DNA from: Cryptomeria japonica
Taxonomy: Eukaryota > Streptophyta > Pinopsida > Cupressales > Cupressaceae
Direction: 5' to 3'
Length of the DNA: 64,000 nucleotides
Assembly: GCF_030272615.1 (NCBI RefSeq)
Contig: NC_081406.1
Location: forward strand, 192,205,891-192,269,890
Under the pieces are notes generated by a model. That model was not told where the DNA came from. It was given only the letters and a program-made list of their open reading frames with translations, and ran no database searches. Shown one piece after another: positions 1-12,248 of the stretch. How positions within the stretch are numbered: the stretch's first letter is position 1; each line of letters begins with the position of its first letter. The translations under genes and the position numbers were made by a program.

Positions 1-2
1 TT

Positions 3-1631
3 CCATGCTCGAAAAACATAGTAGAGTATGAGGTCTTGATCATAGGACTCCGACTAGCTGTCCAATGGAAAATGAAAGAGTTACAGATATATGGTGACTC
101 CCAACTGGTCATCTGCCAAGTAACATATGAATATCAGACCAAGGATGATAAACTCATTCCATACAAGCAAATGATGGACAATTTAAAGGCATCATTTATT
201 ACTATCACCTTTGAGCAGATACCCCAAGATCAAAATTGAGCTGTTGATGCTATGGCTACCATTGCATCTCTCCTAGATCTTGCACATAATTCAACACGCT
301 ACAAGTTCTTTGTCAAACAACTTTGGATTCCCGCTTATGATATCCCCAAATCCGAGATGATATGTCACCTTATCGGTTCTGAATCCCCATGGTATGGTGA
401 ATTCTACACCTACCTACGCGATCACACACTTCCTCCTAACCAATCAAATAACCAACGTAAAACCTTCATTCGCCAATCTACTCGATATACCATTATTGCT
501 GAAACCCTATACCGACACAGTCTTGATGGTACTCTCCTTCGATGTCTAGAATAGGATGAGATAACAAAGGCCTTGGAAGAGGTACATGAAGGAATTTGTG
601 GAACTCATGCAAGTGGTCTGTCACTAGCCAAGAAACTCATGCGCATTGGATACTATTGGTCATCAATGGAAAAAGACTCATACTACTTTGTCAGAAAATG
701 AAAGAAATGCCAAGTTCATGGAGACCTGATACATGCACCAACACAAGAATTGCAACCCATCACAACACCATGGCCTTTTTGTCAATGGGGACTTGACCTT
801 GTGGGTAAGATTCATCCATCTTCATCCAACGACCATAAATTCATCATTACCGCTAACGAATACTTTACAAAGTGGATTATCCAAGTCACTGGCAAGCAGA
901 TCACCTCATTCATCCTTAATTACATCATTTGCCGGTATGGTGTACCCATGTCCATCATCACAGATAATGGTCTTCCTTTCAAGAATCAAGACGTCCATGA
1001 GCTTTGTGAAAAGTTTCACATCCAACACCGCTTTTCTACTCCATATTACCTACAAGGAAATGGTCAGGCTGAAGCATCAAACAAAAACATATTAAGAATC
1101 CTCAAGAGGATAGTCAATGATGCCGACTGTGATTGGCATGTTCAATTTAATCCAACACTATGGGCATATCGAACTAGCATTCAAACCCCTACAAGCGTAA
1201 CTCCCTACTCATTGGTCTATGGAGCAGAAGCCATCCTACCTATTGAGGTTGAGATACCATCACTACGGGTTTCCTTGCATCATCTCATAGATGACGAAGC
1301 ATACCGAGTCTCACGTCTCCAAGACTGAGAGCTACTTGATGAGAAATGACAAGCTGCATAAAATCACCTCAAAGCCTATCAGCAGCGCATGAGCAGTTGC
1401 TATAATCATCGAGTTAGACCTCGTACATTTGAGGTAGGTGATCTTGTTCTTAGGGAAAATCTTTGTAACCATCCAAACAAAGAACATCAGGGAAAATTTG
1501 AATCAAACTAGTTGGGTCCATATGTTATCACTATTGTATTTGGGTCCGGGGCATATCAGTTGGCTACTTCAGAAGAAGAACCACTAGCAGATCCAATCAA
1601 CAACATGCACCTCAAACAGTTTTATACATAA
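3..1631 (+). pseudogene. Gypsy-1 pol 3' part: RNase H and integrase, stops in frame
   Basis: One uninterrupted frame runs from base 3 to the TAA at 1629-1631, with six in-frame stops (TGA 237, TAG 552, TGA 699, TGA 1326, TGA 1347, TAG 1509) and no frameshift. Order: RNase H end (YGDSQLVICQV, DAMATIASLL), zinc region (HEGICGTH...KKCQVHGD, its first cysteine lost to the stop at 699), then the integrase core. Catalytic residues are in place: D at 795 (WGLDLVG), D in IITDNG, and E in GNGQAEAS 35 residues later, the classic D-D35-E spacing. Several TGAs sit where CGA (Arg) would fit the family. It cannot make a full protein. Confidence 0.9.
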
Positions 1632-3902
1632 GCTGTCCAGAGCATCAGACTCCCATACATACCAGAAAAACACCAAAAATATTCAGATAAATGTCCTGAA
1701 GAATAAAACAAAAAAAATCAAAATAGTGAAGAAAAATCATGCATCTAAACGGTGAACAACCACTCCGGTGGCACCTTGGGTCAGTGCGATGGTGAAAACC
1801 TGGCAAACAGGCGCCACTCATAAAGGTTATGGCTCCATTTTCTTTTAGACTTGTTGCGATCACATTCATTGCATCCACTCATCCATCAGTCAAACCATGG
1901 CTTGTTATTGATCTGTAATCAATGATAATACTTCATGCATCTTGCATCCCACTTTTTCATAGTCATGTCTAAGCTGGGGGCAATGCCCTTAACCTATTTG
2001 ATGGAAGTGGATTCAACATTACTTGTGATTCATTGAGTTCTTCATTCAAAAATGTATCACAAAATTCCAAAAACATTCAAAACTGTCTCACAAAATCCAA
2101 AAACATTAAAAAATGTATCACAAAATTCCAAAAACATTCGGAAAACTGTCTCACAAAATCCAAAAACATTAAAAAATGTCTCACAAAATTCCAAAAACAT
2201 TAAAAAAACACTCACAAAATCCAAAAAAATCATAAAACATCAAAAATCAATGAAAAACATGGCAACACTTTTTAAAGTAGATACCAAGCAAACATTGTGA
2301 AATACTTAAAACGACGATCACTTATCAAAATCAACCAAACAATCAACATTGACACACCAATTGTCTTAACAAGGATGCATCCTTCCTTACCCAAAACAAA
2401 GACAAGATGACATTTTCTTTAACAAGAAAATTCCGTTTAAGCTATCAAGTACTTGGTCGGTTTGTTAGTTATTTATTCATTTATATCAGGTTCCTATGCT
2501 ACTCCGGGATATCCACAAGTGATTAGAGTAGTCGGGATGGTTCCTAAGTATTGTTTTGTTTGTTTATATTCTGCGAATTATTCCAATGAAGTTCTAGGGC
2601 ATGTACTAATGGTGTCTATGTGGGAAGTTCACTAAGTTATGTGATCATATGCAAAAATATAGTCATGGATCACTATGACTTGCTGACTACAATGTATACC
2701 TTGACCATATGAGCATGAACCATTATGGAGGGTCCATATTCTTTATTTATTTATGCTGCTTGTTTGCAGGTACAATGCTCCAAACTTGGTTCTTACTGCC
2801 TCGTCCAAGATTAATACTACCATGCTCAATGATGAAAAATAAAGCACTATGGATCGTCATTTCATCTCATTTGTATATATTGTATTCCGTTGCATTCCAT
2901 TCATCCATAAATTCATAAATAGTTGCATATCATTCATACATAGTAATGACAATGGGTGCATACTCTAGTTTCCTCTTCTTCCATAGGAATGAGTCATAGG
3001 TCCTCCATTTCTTCTATCTAACATCGAATCCCCCCCTCACCCTCCCTATCAGGATCATCAACATCATCATAATCTCTTCATCGTTTCCCATCAACTCAAT
3101 CAAGCTACGTTCATAACCATCCATTCTCCAACAAGAGGGATTGCGCTTCCCATCCTAAGTCATCCATGCAATCAAGAAAGTTACTCTATCTGCACAGGCA
3201 CATCAACTCACATACACCTAGAATATCAACAAATACTCTAATCAAGTCTCTTCGAGTCTCAACATGTAATCGATCATGGTAATCCTAGACTACATCAGAC
3301 ATTTATCATAATGACCTAGTTTCAAAGGGGCTTCTATGATTAAGCACAACCATCCATCACACACACACACACACACAATCAATTGATCAACCAATCAAAC
3401 ATAATTTAACAAATAATTAAATCAATTGTCTAAGTCTCAATGAGTATTTTGCTTCATATACCTTGACTTCATCAAGCAATTACATCAATTGTCTAAGTCA
3501 CATCAGGTCACTTTGATTCACTTACTCAGACTTTATCTTGTCCAAGCAAACAACTGGCATCAACTGTCATGCTTTGACTCGATTGGGACAATTAAACTGA
3601 TTGCACCAGATTGTCCAACCAATTTTGATTAATTGTATAGTATCAATCAAAAGCACAACACCACATTTGCATCGTGACCTCGGGTACTCACTGGCTTGCC
3701 ATTTCTCCGTATTCACTCTATTTTCTTCCATTCTTTCACCATTATTGCTAATTTCTTCTATTCTACCTCCCCTCCACTTCTTGTTCTTTTTCGGCCCATC
3801 TCTCGAGGGGGCATACCACCCACTAGATTAACATTTATGGGGCATATTTCTTCACACCTATTTTTCTTTCTTTGAAATGACGCGATAAAACCACACCGTC
3901 TC
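1632..3902 (+). other. Gypsy-1 non-coding region between integrase and 3' LTR
   Basis: About 2.3 kb with no credible gene. It holds a 31-bp tandem repeat (2051-2236) and a CA microsatellite (about 3357-3377). The short open frames here have no recognisable protein and follow the repeats. Such a region between pol and the polypurine tract is common in Tat-like elements. Confidence 0.6.
2051..2236. repeat. Tandem repeat, ~31-bp unit, ~6 copies
   Basis: Alternating variants of CACAAAATTCCAAAAACATT repeat about every 31 bases, with a higher-order alternation between GTATCAC and CTGTCTCAC starts. The frame through it is low-complexity Lys/Asn/Ser and is not taken as a gene. Confidence 0.85.
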
Positions 3903-3915
3903 AAAGAGGGGCAAA
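3903..3915 (+). promoter_or_regulatory. Polypurine tract of Gypsy-1
   Basis: AAAGAGGGGCAAA lies directly before the TG that opens the 3' LTR, the expected site for plus-strand priming. Confidence 0.75.
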
Positions 3916-4343
3916 TGTAGTCACATAAATTTGTCCGCTTAATTAAATGAATATTTAATATTTATTTGATTATTTAACCATCAATCAATAATAAATTAAT
4001 TCATCTTAACCCTCTTCTCCTATTAATTAAATAAATTATTCAATTTATTTGATTTAATTCACTTAACCAAATTCAGACCATTAATTAAATAAATAAATCA
4101 TATTTGTTTAATTAAATCTTCTCTCACATTTAAATAAATTAATATTAACCAAAAAAAATAAAAATAAATTAATATTTATTTAAATCACCCAAATCCCATC
4201 TCTCACATTTAAATAAATTAACATTTATTTAAATCACCTTTATCCTCCACCCACTTGCATTTTCCTACAAATGCAAGTTGCACAACTATTTTAAATAAAT
4301 AAATTATTTATTTAAATTCTTATTTATCCTCACTCACTTGAAA

Positions 4344-4555
4344 CCTTTAATGGCTTCCCTTAAAGTCTTCAAACTTAATGGATTCCTTCTAGAGTCCTCT
4401 CAAGCCTTTAATGGTTTCCCTTAAAGTCTTCAAACTCAATGGCTTCCTTCTAGAGTCTTCTTAAGCCTTTAATGGTTTCCCTTAAAGTCTTCAAACTGAA
4501 TGGCTTCTTTCTAGAGTCTTCTTAAGCCTTTAATGGTTTCCCTCAAAGTCTTCAA
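4344..4555. repeat. 61-bp tandem repeat inside the Gypsy-1 LTR
   Basis: CCTTTAATGG recurs at 4344, 4405, 4466 and 4527, exactly 61 bases apart. Each unit also contains CTTAAAGTCTTCAAAC (variants) and TCTAGAGTC. Variants of the same words reappear singly near 4880-4970. Confidence 0.9.
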
Positions 4556-5325
4556 GCATTTAAATGCTTTATCTTCATTTTTCTCATGTAAATAAATTAA
4601 GATTTATTTAAATAAAATCCAAAATTCACATTCACATTTAAATAAATTAATATTTATTTAAATATCTATCCAAATGCAAATTACACCATTTAATTGAAAT
4701 AAATGATTTTATTTTAATTGAAAATCCCCAAATTCCTCCCACTTGCATTCTCCTACAAAATCCACTTGCATGCCTAAATTCCTTCTCGATTCTTCTAACT
4801 CCTTCTAATTAGCCTAATCCTATCCTAATCATTGTCACATTCCTAAATAAAAGGGAGTCACTTCTCAAAAACCTCCAACATCTTCAATAACCATTAAAGG
4901 CTTTATGTCTTCAAATTGTTAACCTCTAAAGTCTTTCAAACCATTAAAGGCTCTTACATAACCATTTATGGTTAACTCACCTTTTACCTTTGGTTAGAGA
5001 CTTTCCTCTAGCTTTACCATCCTTTTGACTCACGTGTCTTTTCAAAGTATTTATTTCTTTGACTAAGGTAACCATTTAACCCGTGCACATTCATTTATCC
5101 CTTGGATAAAAGGAATATCCATTAACCTAACCCTAACCCAACCGCCTAGGGTAACCATCATGTCCCCTTAAGCATTTAATGCTCCTTATCTCTCCTCTCA
5201 AGCCTCCTCATGGTGACACTTGTCAACATGGGATTGGGTTGAAAGTCTCACATGGATTGAATATCTTTCAATCCTAACCCTTGTTAAGATTGCTCAATCT
5301 TAACCCTTCATTTCCCCATTTCTTC

Positions 5326-5333
5326 TATAAATA
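5326..5333 (+). promoter_or_regulatory. TATA box of Gypsy-1 LTR
   Basis: TATAAATA, followed about 25-30 bases later by a purine-rich leader, is the likely transcription start region of the LTR. Confidence 0.6.
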
Positions 5334-5742
5334 GAACCCTTCTCCTCAAGCAAAGAATGAAGCATTAGAGTATTGTTATTATACTGGTATTAGCATAGAG
5401 ATTTTTCATAGCATCACTATCTACACTTGCATTGCATTTGTTTATCATATTCAACCATCTTGAATCTCCATATGACAACCATGGCTAGTGCTAAAAGCTG
5501 AGAGCTACACTCATTTGGGACTTGGAGAGGGGAGAAACAAGGGAGAATCATCAAAAGGCATCATGGAAGCATCTTAGGGAGACTCTTCTCCTTTCTTTTG
5601 TTTTGTTAAACTTCTTTCATGCTTTTTTGAAATCTCTTTTGATATGTTTGGAATGGTTTTTAGTTCTTTGTTTTGGTTTTATGGTTGAAAGTAACTTATT
5701 AACATTGAACTTTGTTGTTGCTTTGTCCCCATTTCCATGACA

Positions 5743-5848
5743 TCACCTATGATAGTGTGAGAAGTTATTAATGGTAATTAATGTTGAATTAAGGTAAAAT
5801 TGGTATATACTGATTCATCCCCCTCTCAGTATATCTATGTGTATAACA
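5743..5848 (+). repeat. Copia-3 5' LTR remnant (U5 end)
   Basis: About 105 bases matching the end of the 3' LTR at 55790-55828 plus 57453-57527, ending ...GTATAACA before the primer site. The rest of the LTR is presumably left of the inserted Gypsy-1 element, outside the window. It includes the Copia U5 hairpin-like word ACTGATTCATCCCCCTCTCAGT (in part). Confidence 0.75.
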
Positions 5849-5850
5849 AT

Positions 5851-5862
5851 TGGTATCAGAGC
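5851..5862 (+). promoter_or_regulatory. Primer binding site, initiator Met-tRNA type
   Basis: TGGTATCAGAGC two bases after the LTR end is the standard plant Copia primer site. Confidence 0.9.
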
Positions 5863-8800
5863 GAGGTTCCTTAGAAGAAGTTTATAGCTTGAGGCAGATC
5901 TGAGATGGTACAAAGTTGCTTAGGAAGGTCTTTCTTCAAACAAGGCACCTTTGTTCAATGGAACAAATTGTGTTTTTGAGTGTAATGATGGAATCCTATT
6001 TGATGGTTTTAGGGTTTAATGTTTGGTAGGTAGTTGTAGATGGCTATGAGATTCCAAAGATTTTTCCAAGTGATTAGGCTTACAAGAAAGCTTGTGAAAA
6101 TAATGGCAAGGCAATAAATTATATTTTATGTCATTGATCTAACTCTATGTTTGTGAGGATAATGCATTGTAAGACAACAAAGGTTGTATGGGATAACTCA
6201 CACAACATCTATGAAGGAGATGATAAAGTCAAGCAAACAAAGCTTTAGACCTATCAAGGCCAATTTGAGAGTTTAAAAATGAAGGAAGAAGAAAATGTTG
6301 TTGCATTACTTCTTTGGGTTGATGAAATTGTTAACACAATTAGAGGACTTGGTGAAGAGATGAAAGAAGGTATGATTGTAAAAAAAAAGTACTTAGATCC
6401 CTTCCCCAAGGTTTAATTCAATTTTTTATGTAGTTGGGGAAGCTAAAGATTTGAATACTTTAACTATGGATCAATTACATGTAATCCTAACCGCATATGA
6501 GATGAGGGTTGTAAATGATAAATCTTTAAGGAAACATGCAACATTCAAGGCATCTAAGAAGTTTGAAGAATTTGATTCGAGTGATGACTCAAATTTGAAA
6601 GAGGCTAAATATATAAGAAAGTTGCAAAGGGGCTCAAAAAAATACAAAGGTAAGCAACCTTTCAAGTGGTGTAATTGTAGAGAAGCAGTCCGTTTTATGA
6701 TTAAGTGTCCATACAGAGCAAAAAATGATGAAAAAAGGGAATGCCAAATGAACATAAGAAGTCCATGCCTAAAAATAAGATTTTTTTGAATAAGAAGAGT
6801 TTCTACTCTAAAGAAGATAGCGACTCATCTGTGATGATGATCAATGTTCCTCAAAAAATGAATGTGAAAAGGAAATAGCCTTATTCATGGTGTTGGAGAC
6901 CTTATGAGGTGATGATGAAAATGTGAACTCCAAAAATGATGAAGATGATGTGGATCTTGTGGAATAACTATATTGTGCCAACAAGAAAATCAAAACATTG
7001 AAGAAAAATATTATGGAGGAAATGAAAGGTAAAAATAAACTATCAAAAAACCTTGAAAATTTTGAAATGCTGATCGTAGATTTGAAAGGCCAAATAGAAG
7101 AAGCAAACAAGACACAGGATGTCATGGCTAACAAATGAAAGTCAAGAATTATGAAAAAATTGAAGTAGAAGTGGTATCCTTAAGCAATGATCTAGAAAAA
7201 GAAAACAATCAGCTAAATTTAAAGTTTGGAGAAAATACTGAGATCCTAGCTAAGATCATAAGTAGCCAGAGAACACCACACATCAAGATTGGTATTGGAT
7301 TGATGAGAATCAAAACAGTAAGGCATCGATGCAATCCATGAAGATAATTGAAAACAATCTAGATGATAATGGCTTTGGAAGCTCAAGATCTACGTAGACA
7401 AAAGCAACTAAGGATAGCAAGAAGAAAGATGAAGGTTTCATTCAAGTTAAAAAACATAGGAGAAGATTTGAAAGATGAGTTCCAATAGGACAAGCATATG
7501 ATACCAAGTTCAATTATTCTTTTTCTGGTTGTTGTTTTAGTCACAATCATTTTGGTCATAAGGTAGTAGATTGTAGAAGGTTCTTACAAGAAGGAATAAT
7601 TTTGTGAGTAGAAAAACATTCGCTCCTCTATTTGATTTCAATGTTGTTTGTTATAAGTGCAACAATTTTGGACATATTGCAAGACATTGTAGAAGACAAA
7701 TGGTGAATCCTCCTAAGTTGGATTGAAAGGAAAATATCTCAATGAACTAGAAGAATGAAACTGAGAGAGTTTGGAAAAGGAAGCAAAAAGAACAAAGATC
7801 AAAAAGCTCTATGGTTGCATAGAAGGAGAAGAATTTGTGGGTCATTGATAGCAGATGCTCTGATCACATGAGTGGAGACAAGGGCAAGTTTATGAACTTT
7901 AAAATGTTTGATGGCAAAGCAATTATACTTGGGAATAATTTAGTTGCAAATATTACCAGACGGGTACTTTGAGCCTTCATGGTAGAAGAACTAAAGCTTA
8001 TGATGTTCTATATGTGGAAGGTGTTAAAAATAATCTTCTAAGTGTAAGTCAAATGCGTGATAAAGGATATATTTTGTCATTCAATGCTAGTGGATGTGAG
8101 ATCATAAAAGCTAGCACTGGTAAGTTGGTTATGGAAGGAAGCATAATAGATAGTGATATGTACAATCTCAATGAAGTCAATGGAAATAATTGTTTTGCAA
8201 TACATAGAGAAGAAAGTTGGCTGTGACATAGAAGGATGGGTCACATAAATTTTGATTTATTATAAAAATTAGCTCTAGAGGAGTAGTAAGAAACATGCCT
8301 AAGATCACAAAGCCTTCTTCTACCAGCTAGAAACCTTGTCACAAAGGAAATACAACAAGAGTCAAGTTTCCAACTAAGGAGTATTTGTCTATAAAATCAT
8401 TAGATATGGTTCATACATATTTGTGGGGACCTATGAGGATAAATATTCTACAAGGTGAGAGTTATTTTATGATGCTTATTAATATTTTTTCTAGAATGTA
8501 TTGGATTACCCTTTTAAAAGAAAAATTAGAAGCTTTTGAGAAGTTCAAAATATTCAAAGCTATGGTAGAGAATAAGATTGGAAGGATTATCAAATGTTTA
8601 AGATTTGATAGAAGTGGAGAGTTTACTTTTGATAAATTTGAAGATTTTTTTGTGAGGAGCATGGAATTTGGAGACAATACTTTGCTCATAGGAGTCCATA
8701 GCAAAATAGAGTAGCAGAAAAAAAAATAGAATAGTGCAGGAGATGGAAAGAACAATGTTGAGCCAAGCTAAGCTACTTGACCCATGTTGGAGAGAATTTA

Positions 8801-9183
8801 TTCAAATTGTAGTCTACATCTTGAAAATAGCACAAATTAGAACAAAAATCACTAAGACACCATATGAATTGTGGAAAGGAAGATCGACATTAGTTAGGAA
8901 TTTTAGGATATTTAGAAGTTAGTGTTACATCAAAAGGGATGAGGCCAATTTTGGCCAATTTTGGCAAGTTTGACTCAAGATCTGATGAAGGTATTTTTAT
9001 TGGTTATTCTACAAGAAGTTAGACATATAGATGTTATTATAAAATACTACAGAAGGTTGTTGAAAGTGCTAATGTGAATATTGATGAGATAGTGCACTCT
9101 AATAAAGCTTAAAATTAAAATAATAGTAATCGATCATTTCATAACAATAATGAGTCCATTGAAAGTGAATCTAAGAATACAAT
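5863..9183 (+). pseudogene. Copia-3 gag, protease and integrase, heavily broken
   Basis: Seen through many stops and frameshifts: gag end with a ruined zinc knuckle (about 6660-6720), a long coiled-coil stretch (about 6840-7340), a good CCHC knuckle at about 7651-7695 (CYKCNNFGHIARHC), protease start WVIDSRCSDHMSGD at about 7834 (the DSG motif is DSR), GAG-pre-integrase (SWL*HRRMGHINFD) near 8215, and integrase from about 8385 to 8930 (SGEFTFDKF, then a PYELWKGR-like end). Unlike Copia-2 and Copia-B, this element kept its integrase. The frame is broken at 9183 by the inserted LTR and resumes at 25930. Confidence 0.75.
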
Positions 9184-9186
9184 TGT
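9166..9186 (+). repeat. 21-bp direct repeat, left copy
   Basis: Begins TGAATCTAAGAATACAA and is identical to bases 25930-25950. The pair flanks the inserted Del-like LTR and allows the Copia-3 sequence to be read continuously. Much longer than the usual 4-6 bp LTR target duplication. Confidence 0.9.
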
Positions 9187-11077
9187 TAGTGCCCCTCCCT
9201 GATTCATCTTTCCTTTTTGTGCATCGATAGACTGTTTTGTCATAACTTAGACTATTTTATGATGCTTTTGATAGATACTTATGGATTTATTTATGATTTA
9301 GATGCTTCATTATTGATGTTGGACATATCGTGCTTGCGTTTGACATTATGATTACATGTGGATGATGACATTTTTACATTATTACGATGATGGACTCATG
9401 TTTGATGATTTAGATGTACTCGTGTCATATGTGTGATTCATGTTTGCACATGGAAATTTGATGGCATCATACTATGTACTAACCCTATTTTATGATATGA
9501 TGATAACTATGATAGTGCTTGTTGATTGTGAGTGTCTTCTACTGCGGTTGTGAAAGGGACGATACCATACCACTCATTCATAAGCATGATATGACATTGA
9601 GATTCCCCTTCACTTGTCTTTCTATTTCATGATATATGTTATTGTATATGTCATTGTGCATGTATTGGTGGTGATAGGTTTGTAGGTACTAGACATCGAC
9701 TCCACTTGGCTTCACAGGTCCGAGTGTGTCTTATCCCAATGGCAAGTTTATTGGAGATGACATGGAATCCCATTCTATACTCTAGGTTTAAGTTGATCAC
9801 CCTTGTCAGTTTAGTGTCTTGGTGTGAGTTGTTGTTTAGTGTCAAGTGGTCTCTTGAGTTATCCTATGTTGGGTTGCTTTGAAGTGTTATGATTATTATT
9901 TGATTTAATTATGAATTAATTAATTGATTTATATAGTTTAATAATGTTAAAATTAAATTAATAGATTTACATAATTTATAATAATAAATTAAATAAATAG
10001 CTGGCATTAATATTCAATATTACTAAGAGATTAATATTGGGATTAATTATTTATTGATTTGATGATTATTGGATATTTATTATTTATTAATTTAGGTATT
10101 TGTTTATGCACCCTTGGTTATTTTATTAATGGGATTTTATATTTAATTGTGCCCATGGTTTAAATTATCATTGGTTTTTTATATTATTATTTCCCCTATT
10201 ATCTATCGAGTTAATTAAATATTATATTCCTTACCTACCCTATTTTACTATTGGTTGTGAGTTTGGGGTAAGTTGATTAAATAATATTTTATTATTCTTA
10301 CCTTGGGTTTTGAGAAGGTTGGTAAGAAATATATTTTATTTGATTATTTTGATTGGCTGACATTTTTCTATAGTTTAAGTTTAATTTTTTATCTATTTGA
10401 TTTCTTGTGCATTCTACCAAGTTGGCATCCGAGAGTCTTTTTGCAACTTAGGAGTTTTGATTGCTTGGATTTGGCTGGATTGAAGTTTGTTTGGATTTGG
10501 ATTTGGCTCTCCATCGAATTTTCTTTCCATTACTTCTAGTTCCAGGTTGGTTGCATTTTCCTCATTTCTATGCAATTTTCATTCCGGAAAAGAATGTCTT
10601 CTTCGTGCCTATGTATGTTGTTGTGGGAAGGGAGAATGCTATTGGAAATTAAATTAATGACATTGTGATTGTTCTAATAGTTTTGGGGATTAATATTATT
10701 TATGCATTTATTTATTGTGCTGGTTGTTGCCATTAATGACATTGTGCACTCTTTGTGTATTTTTGGAGAATACCTTGGCTTGCTGTGTATTCTTATTTGA
10801 TCAGGGAGTTGTTGAGTTTATTTTGTCTTATAGTGCTATGAGCTTGGTAGTCTCTTTGGTTCCGTTTGAGTATTGACTTCCCGTGTGTCACTGGAAGTTG
10901 AATCTATGTCCAGGAAGGAATAATCCTCATTGTTTAAGTTTCCATTAACATAGTTTCCTTGTTTTAAGATACTAATGCGTCCTTATCGAATGAATTTTGG
11001 AATCATTTCAAGCCTTAATGATTTTTCTATCTATCGTAATTTAATATTTTTGTTTTTTTGAAATTCTGAACTTGACT

Positions 11078-11204
11078 CTAGATGGGCTACATAATGCTCT
11101 GGATGCACTACATAACGCTCAGGATGCACTACAAAAGGCTTTGGATGCACTACAAAATGCTTTGGATGTGCTAAATTGTTCCATGGATGCGCTAAACTGC
11201 CTCA
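11078..11204. repeat. 21-bp tandem repeat, ~6 copies
   Basis: Variants of CTGGATGCACTACAAAATGC recur every 21 bases. Because 21 is a multiple of 3, a frame here reads as leucine-containing heptads (LDALHNA), but it lies inside an LTR and has no other gene signs. Confidence 0.85.
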
Positions 11205-11512
11205 TTTGGTTTTCTGTGTGGTTTTTGGCTTCTCAATCAGTTCTGAGTTTTTCTGTATTTGGATTTTGGATATCTAGAGGATGCCTTCTTAGTTCCTGAG
11301 TTGTTCTAGGATTTGTTTATTGACTGATTTGGATTTTATGAGGTTAATTTAACCGAGCTAATTGGTTATATCCTTATATGGTGGATTTTCTTGCATATTA
11401 CTTAAGAGACTGTCATGTTGCATTTGTTGTTATTGAATTGATTTGGAACCTCAGTTTACCAAGTCTTGATTTGTTGAGAGCCTTTGGTTATGATATGCTA
11501 TGTTTATATGTT

Positions 11513-11517
11513 GTATG
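11513..11517 (+). repeat. Target-site duplication of Copia-2, left (GTATG)
   Basis: GTATG precedes the Copia-2 5' LTR start and recurs at 24638-24642 after the 3' LTR end. Confidence 0.85.
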
Positions 11518-12248
11518 CGTTGGCAATATGCTAAAATTGTTTATGTTTTTTCATTGATGTCAACACTGTGCTCCCGTTGGATATGGTTCTATCTCGGTTG
11601 GTTACTGCTATCCCAGATGGTTCTTGTTCCGGTTGGACTTGGTTATCACTGATTCTGATCTGGTATGATCAGATTGGTTGTTTCAGTTTTGGATGGTTAT
11701 ACAGGATAGTTATATGCTTGTTACATTTAGTTGGTTCATGATTTAGTGCTCCGGAAGCTATCACTTATGCTCTGGATTACCAGTTGATATTCTTGGTACT
11801 GATTGGCTTTATCGATTGGTGATATTCAATGATTTGGTTAAGTGATTTTGGTCCAGTTTATAGAAATGGTTCCTAACATGATGAAGGTGTTCTTGATCAT
11901 GTCCTAATTGTTTGGCAGCTTTGCATTGGCTGGTGTGATGAGTTGGTGGTCCTATTTGGATCCGGTTGGTTATTCCGTGTTATGTGCACTAAGGGTTTCT
12001 ACTGGTTGGTGAAACGTGTTGATATAGGTCTTAGCGGAATTTATGGCAGATATAATTGTTTGGAAATTTGAATTAGGTCCATGCTATGCAATGTAAATCA
12101 TAATATTGGTTTGGTGGTATCAAGTGATGAAATTTTTATAATTATGGTGTATGTGTTTAGGGTTTAGCCAACCTTGTTATCAAGGTTGATGATCTGTATT
12201 TATAGGCAACTTATTCATGTAATTTATAGAGGGTGGTATGGTATGGTT
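11518..12248 (+). repeat. Copia-2 5' LTR, first part
   Basis: Aligns by eye with the start of the 3' LTR at 23403 (GTCATTGATGTCAACAC, GGTTGGTTACTGCTATCCC and more). Broken at 12249 by element A; the LTR continues at 19183. Confidence 0.9.
12244..12248 (+). repeat. Target-site duplication of element A, left (TGGTT)
   Basis: TGGTT is repeated at 19178-19182. In the uninterrupted 3' LTR the sequence is GTGTGGTTATGTC, so the empty site is visible at 24126. Confidence 0.92.

Larger units (their letters stand above)
1..5742 (+). mobile_element. Ty3/Gypsy element (Tat-like), 3' half ('Gypsy-1')
   Basis: Seen: RNase H, an HHCC-type zinc region and integrase in order on the plus strand, then about 2.3 kb without coding, a polypurine tract and a 1.8-kb LTR. 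The 5' LTR, gag, protease and RT lie left of the window. The integrase ends in a GAYQL...PINNMHLKQFY-type tail and has no chromodomain, which fits the Tat/Athila side of Ty3/Gypsy; the integrase wording is closest to Tat in my memory. The 3' LTR abuts a Copia LTR remnant at 5743, so this element probably inserted into that Copia LTR. The lineage call comes from motif recognition, not a tree. Confidence 0.85.
3916..5742 (+). repeat. Gypsy-1 3' LTR
   Basis: Starts TGTAGTCACATAAATTTG right after the polypurine tract and ends ...TTCCATGACA where Copia LTR sequence begins. It has an AT-rich U3 with repeated inverted motifs, a 61-bp tandem repeat, CCTAAC-rich bases near 5128 and a TATA box at 5326. 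About 1.83 kb. The 5' copy is outside the window, so neither its age nor the target duplication can be judged. Confidence 0.8.

Noticed and set aside
11072-11299. Leucine-heptad ORF (LDALHNA repeats) as a small coiled-coil protein gene
   Set aside because: It is the read-out of a 21-bp tandem repeat inside an LTR; no other coding evidence.
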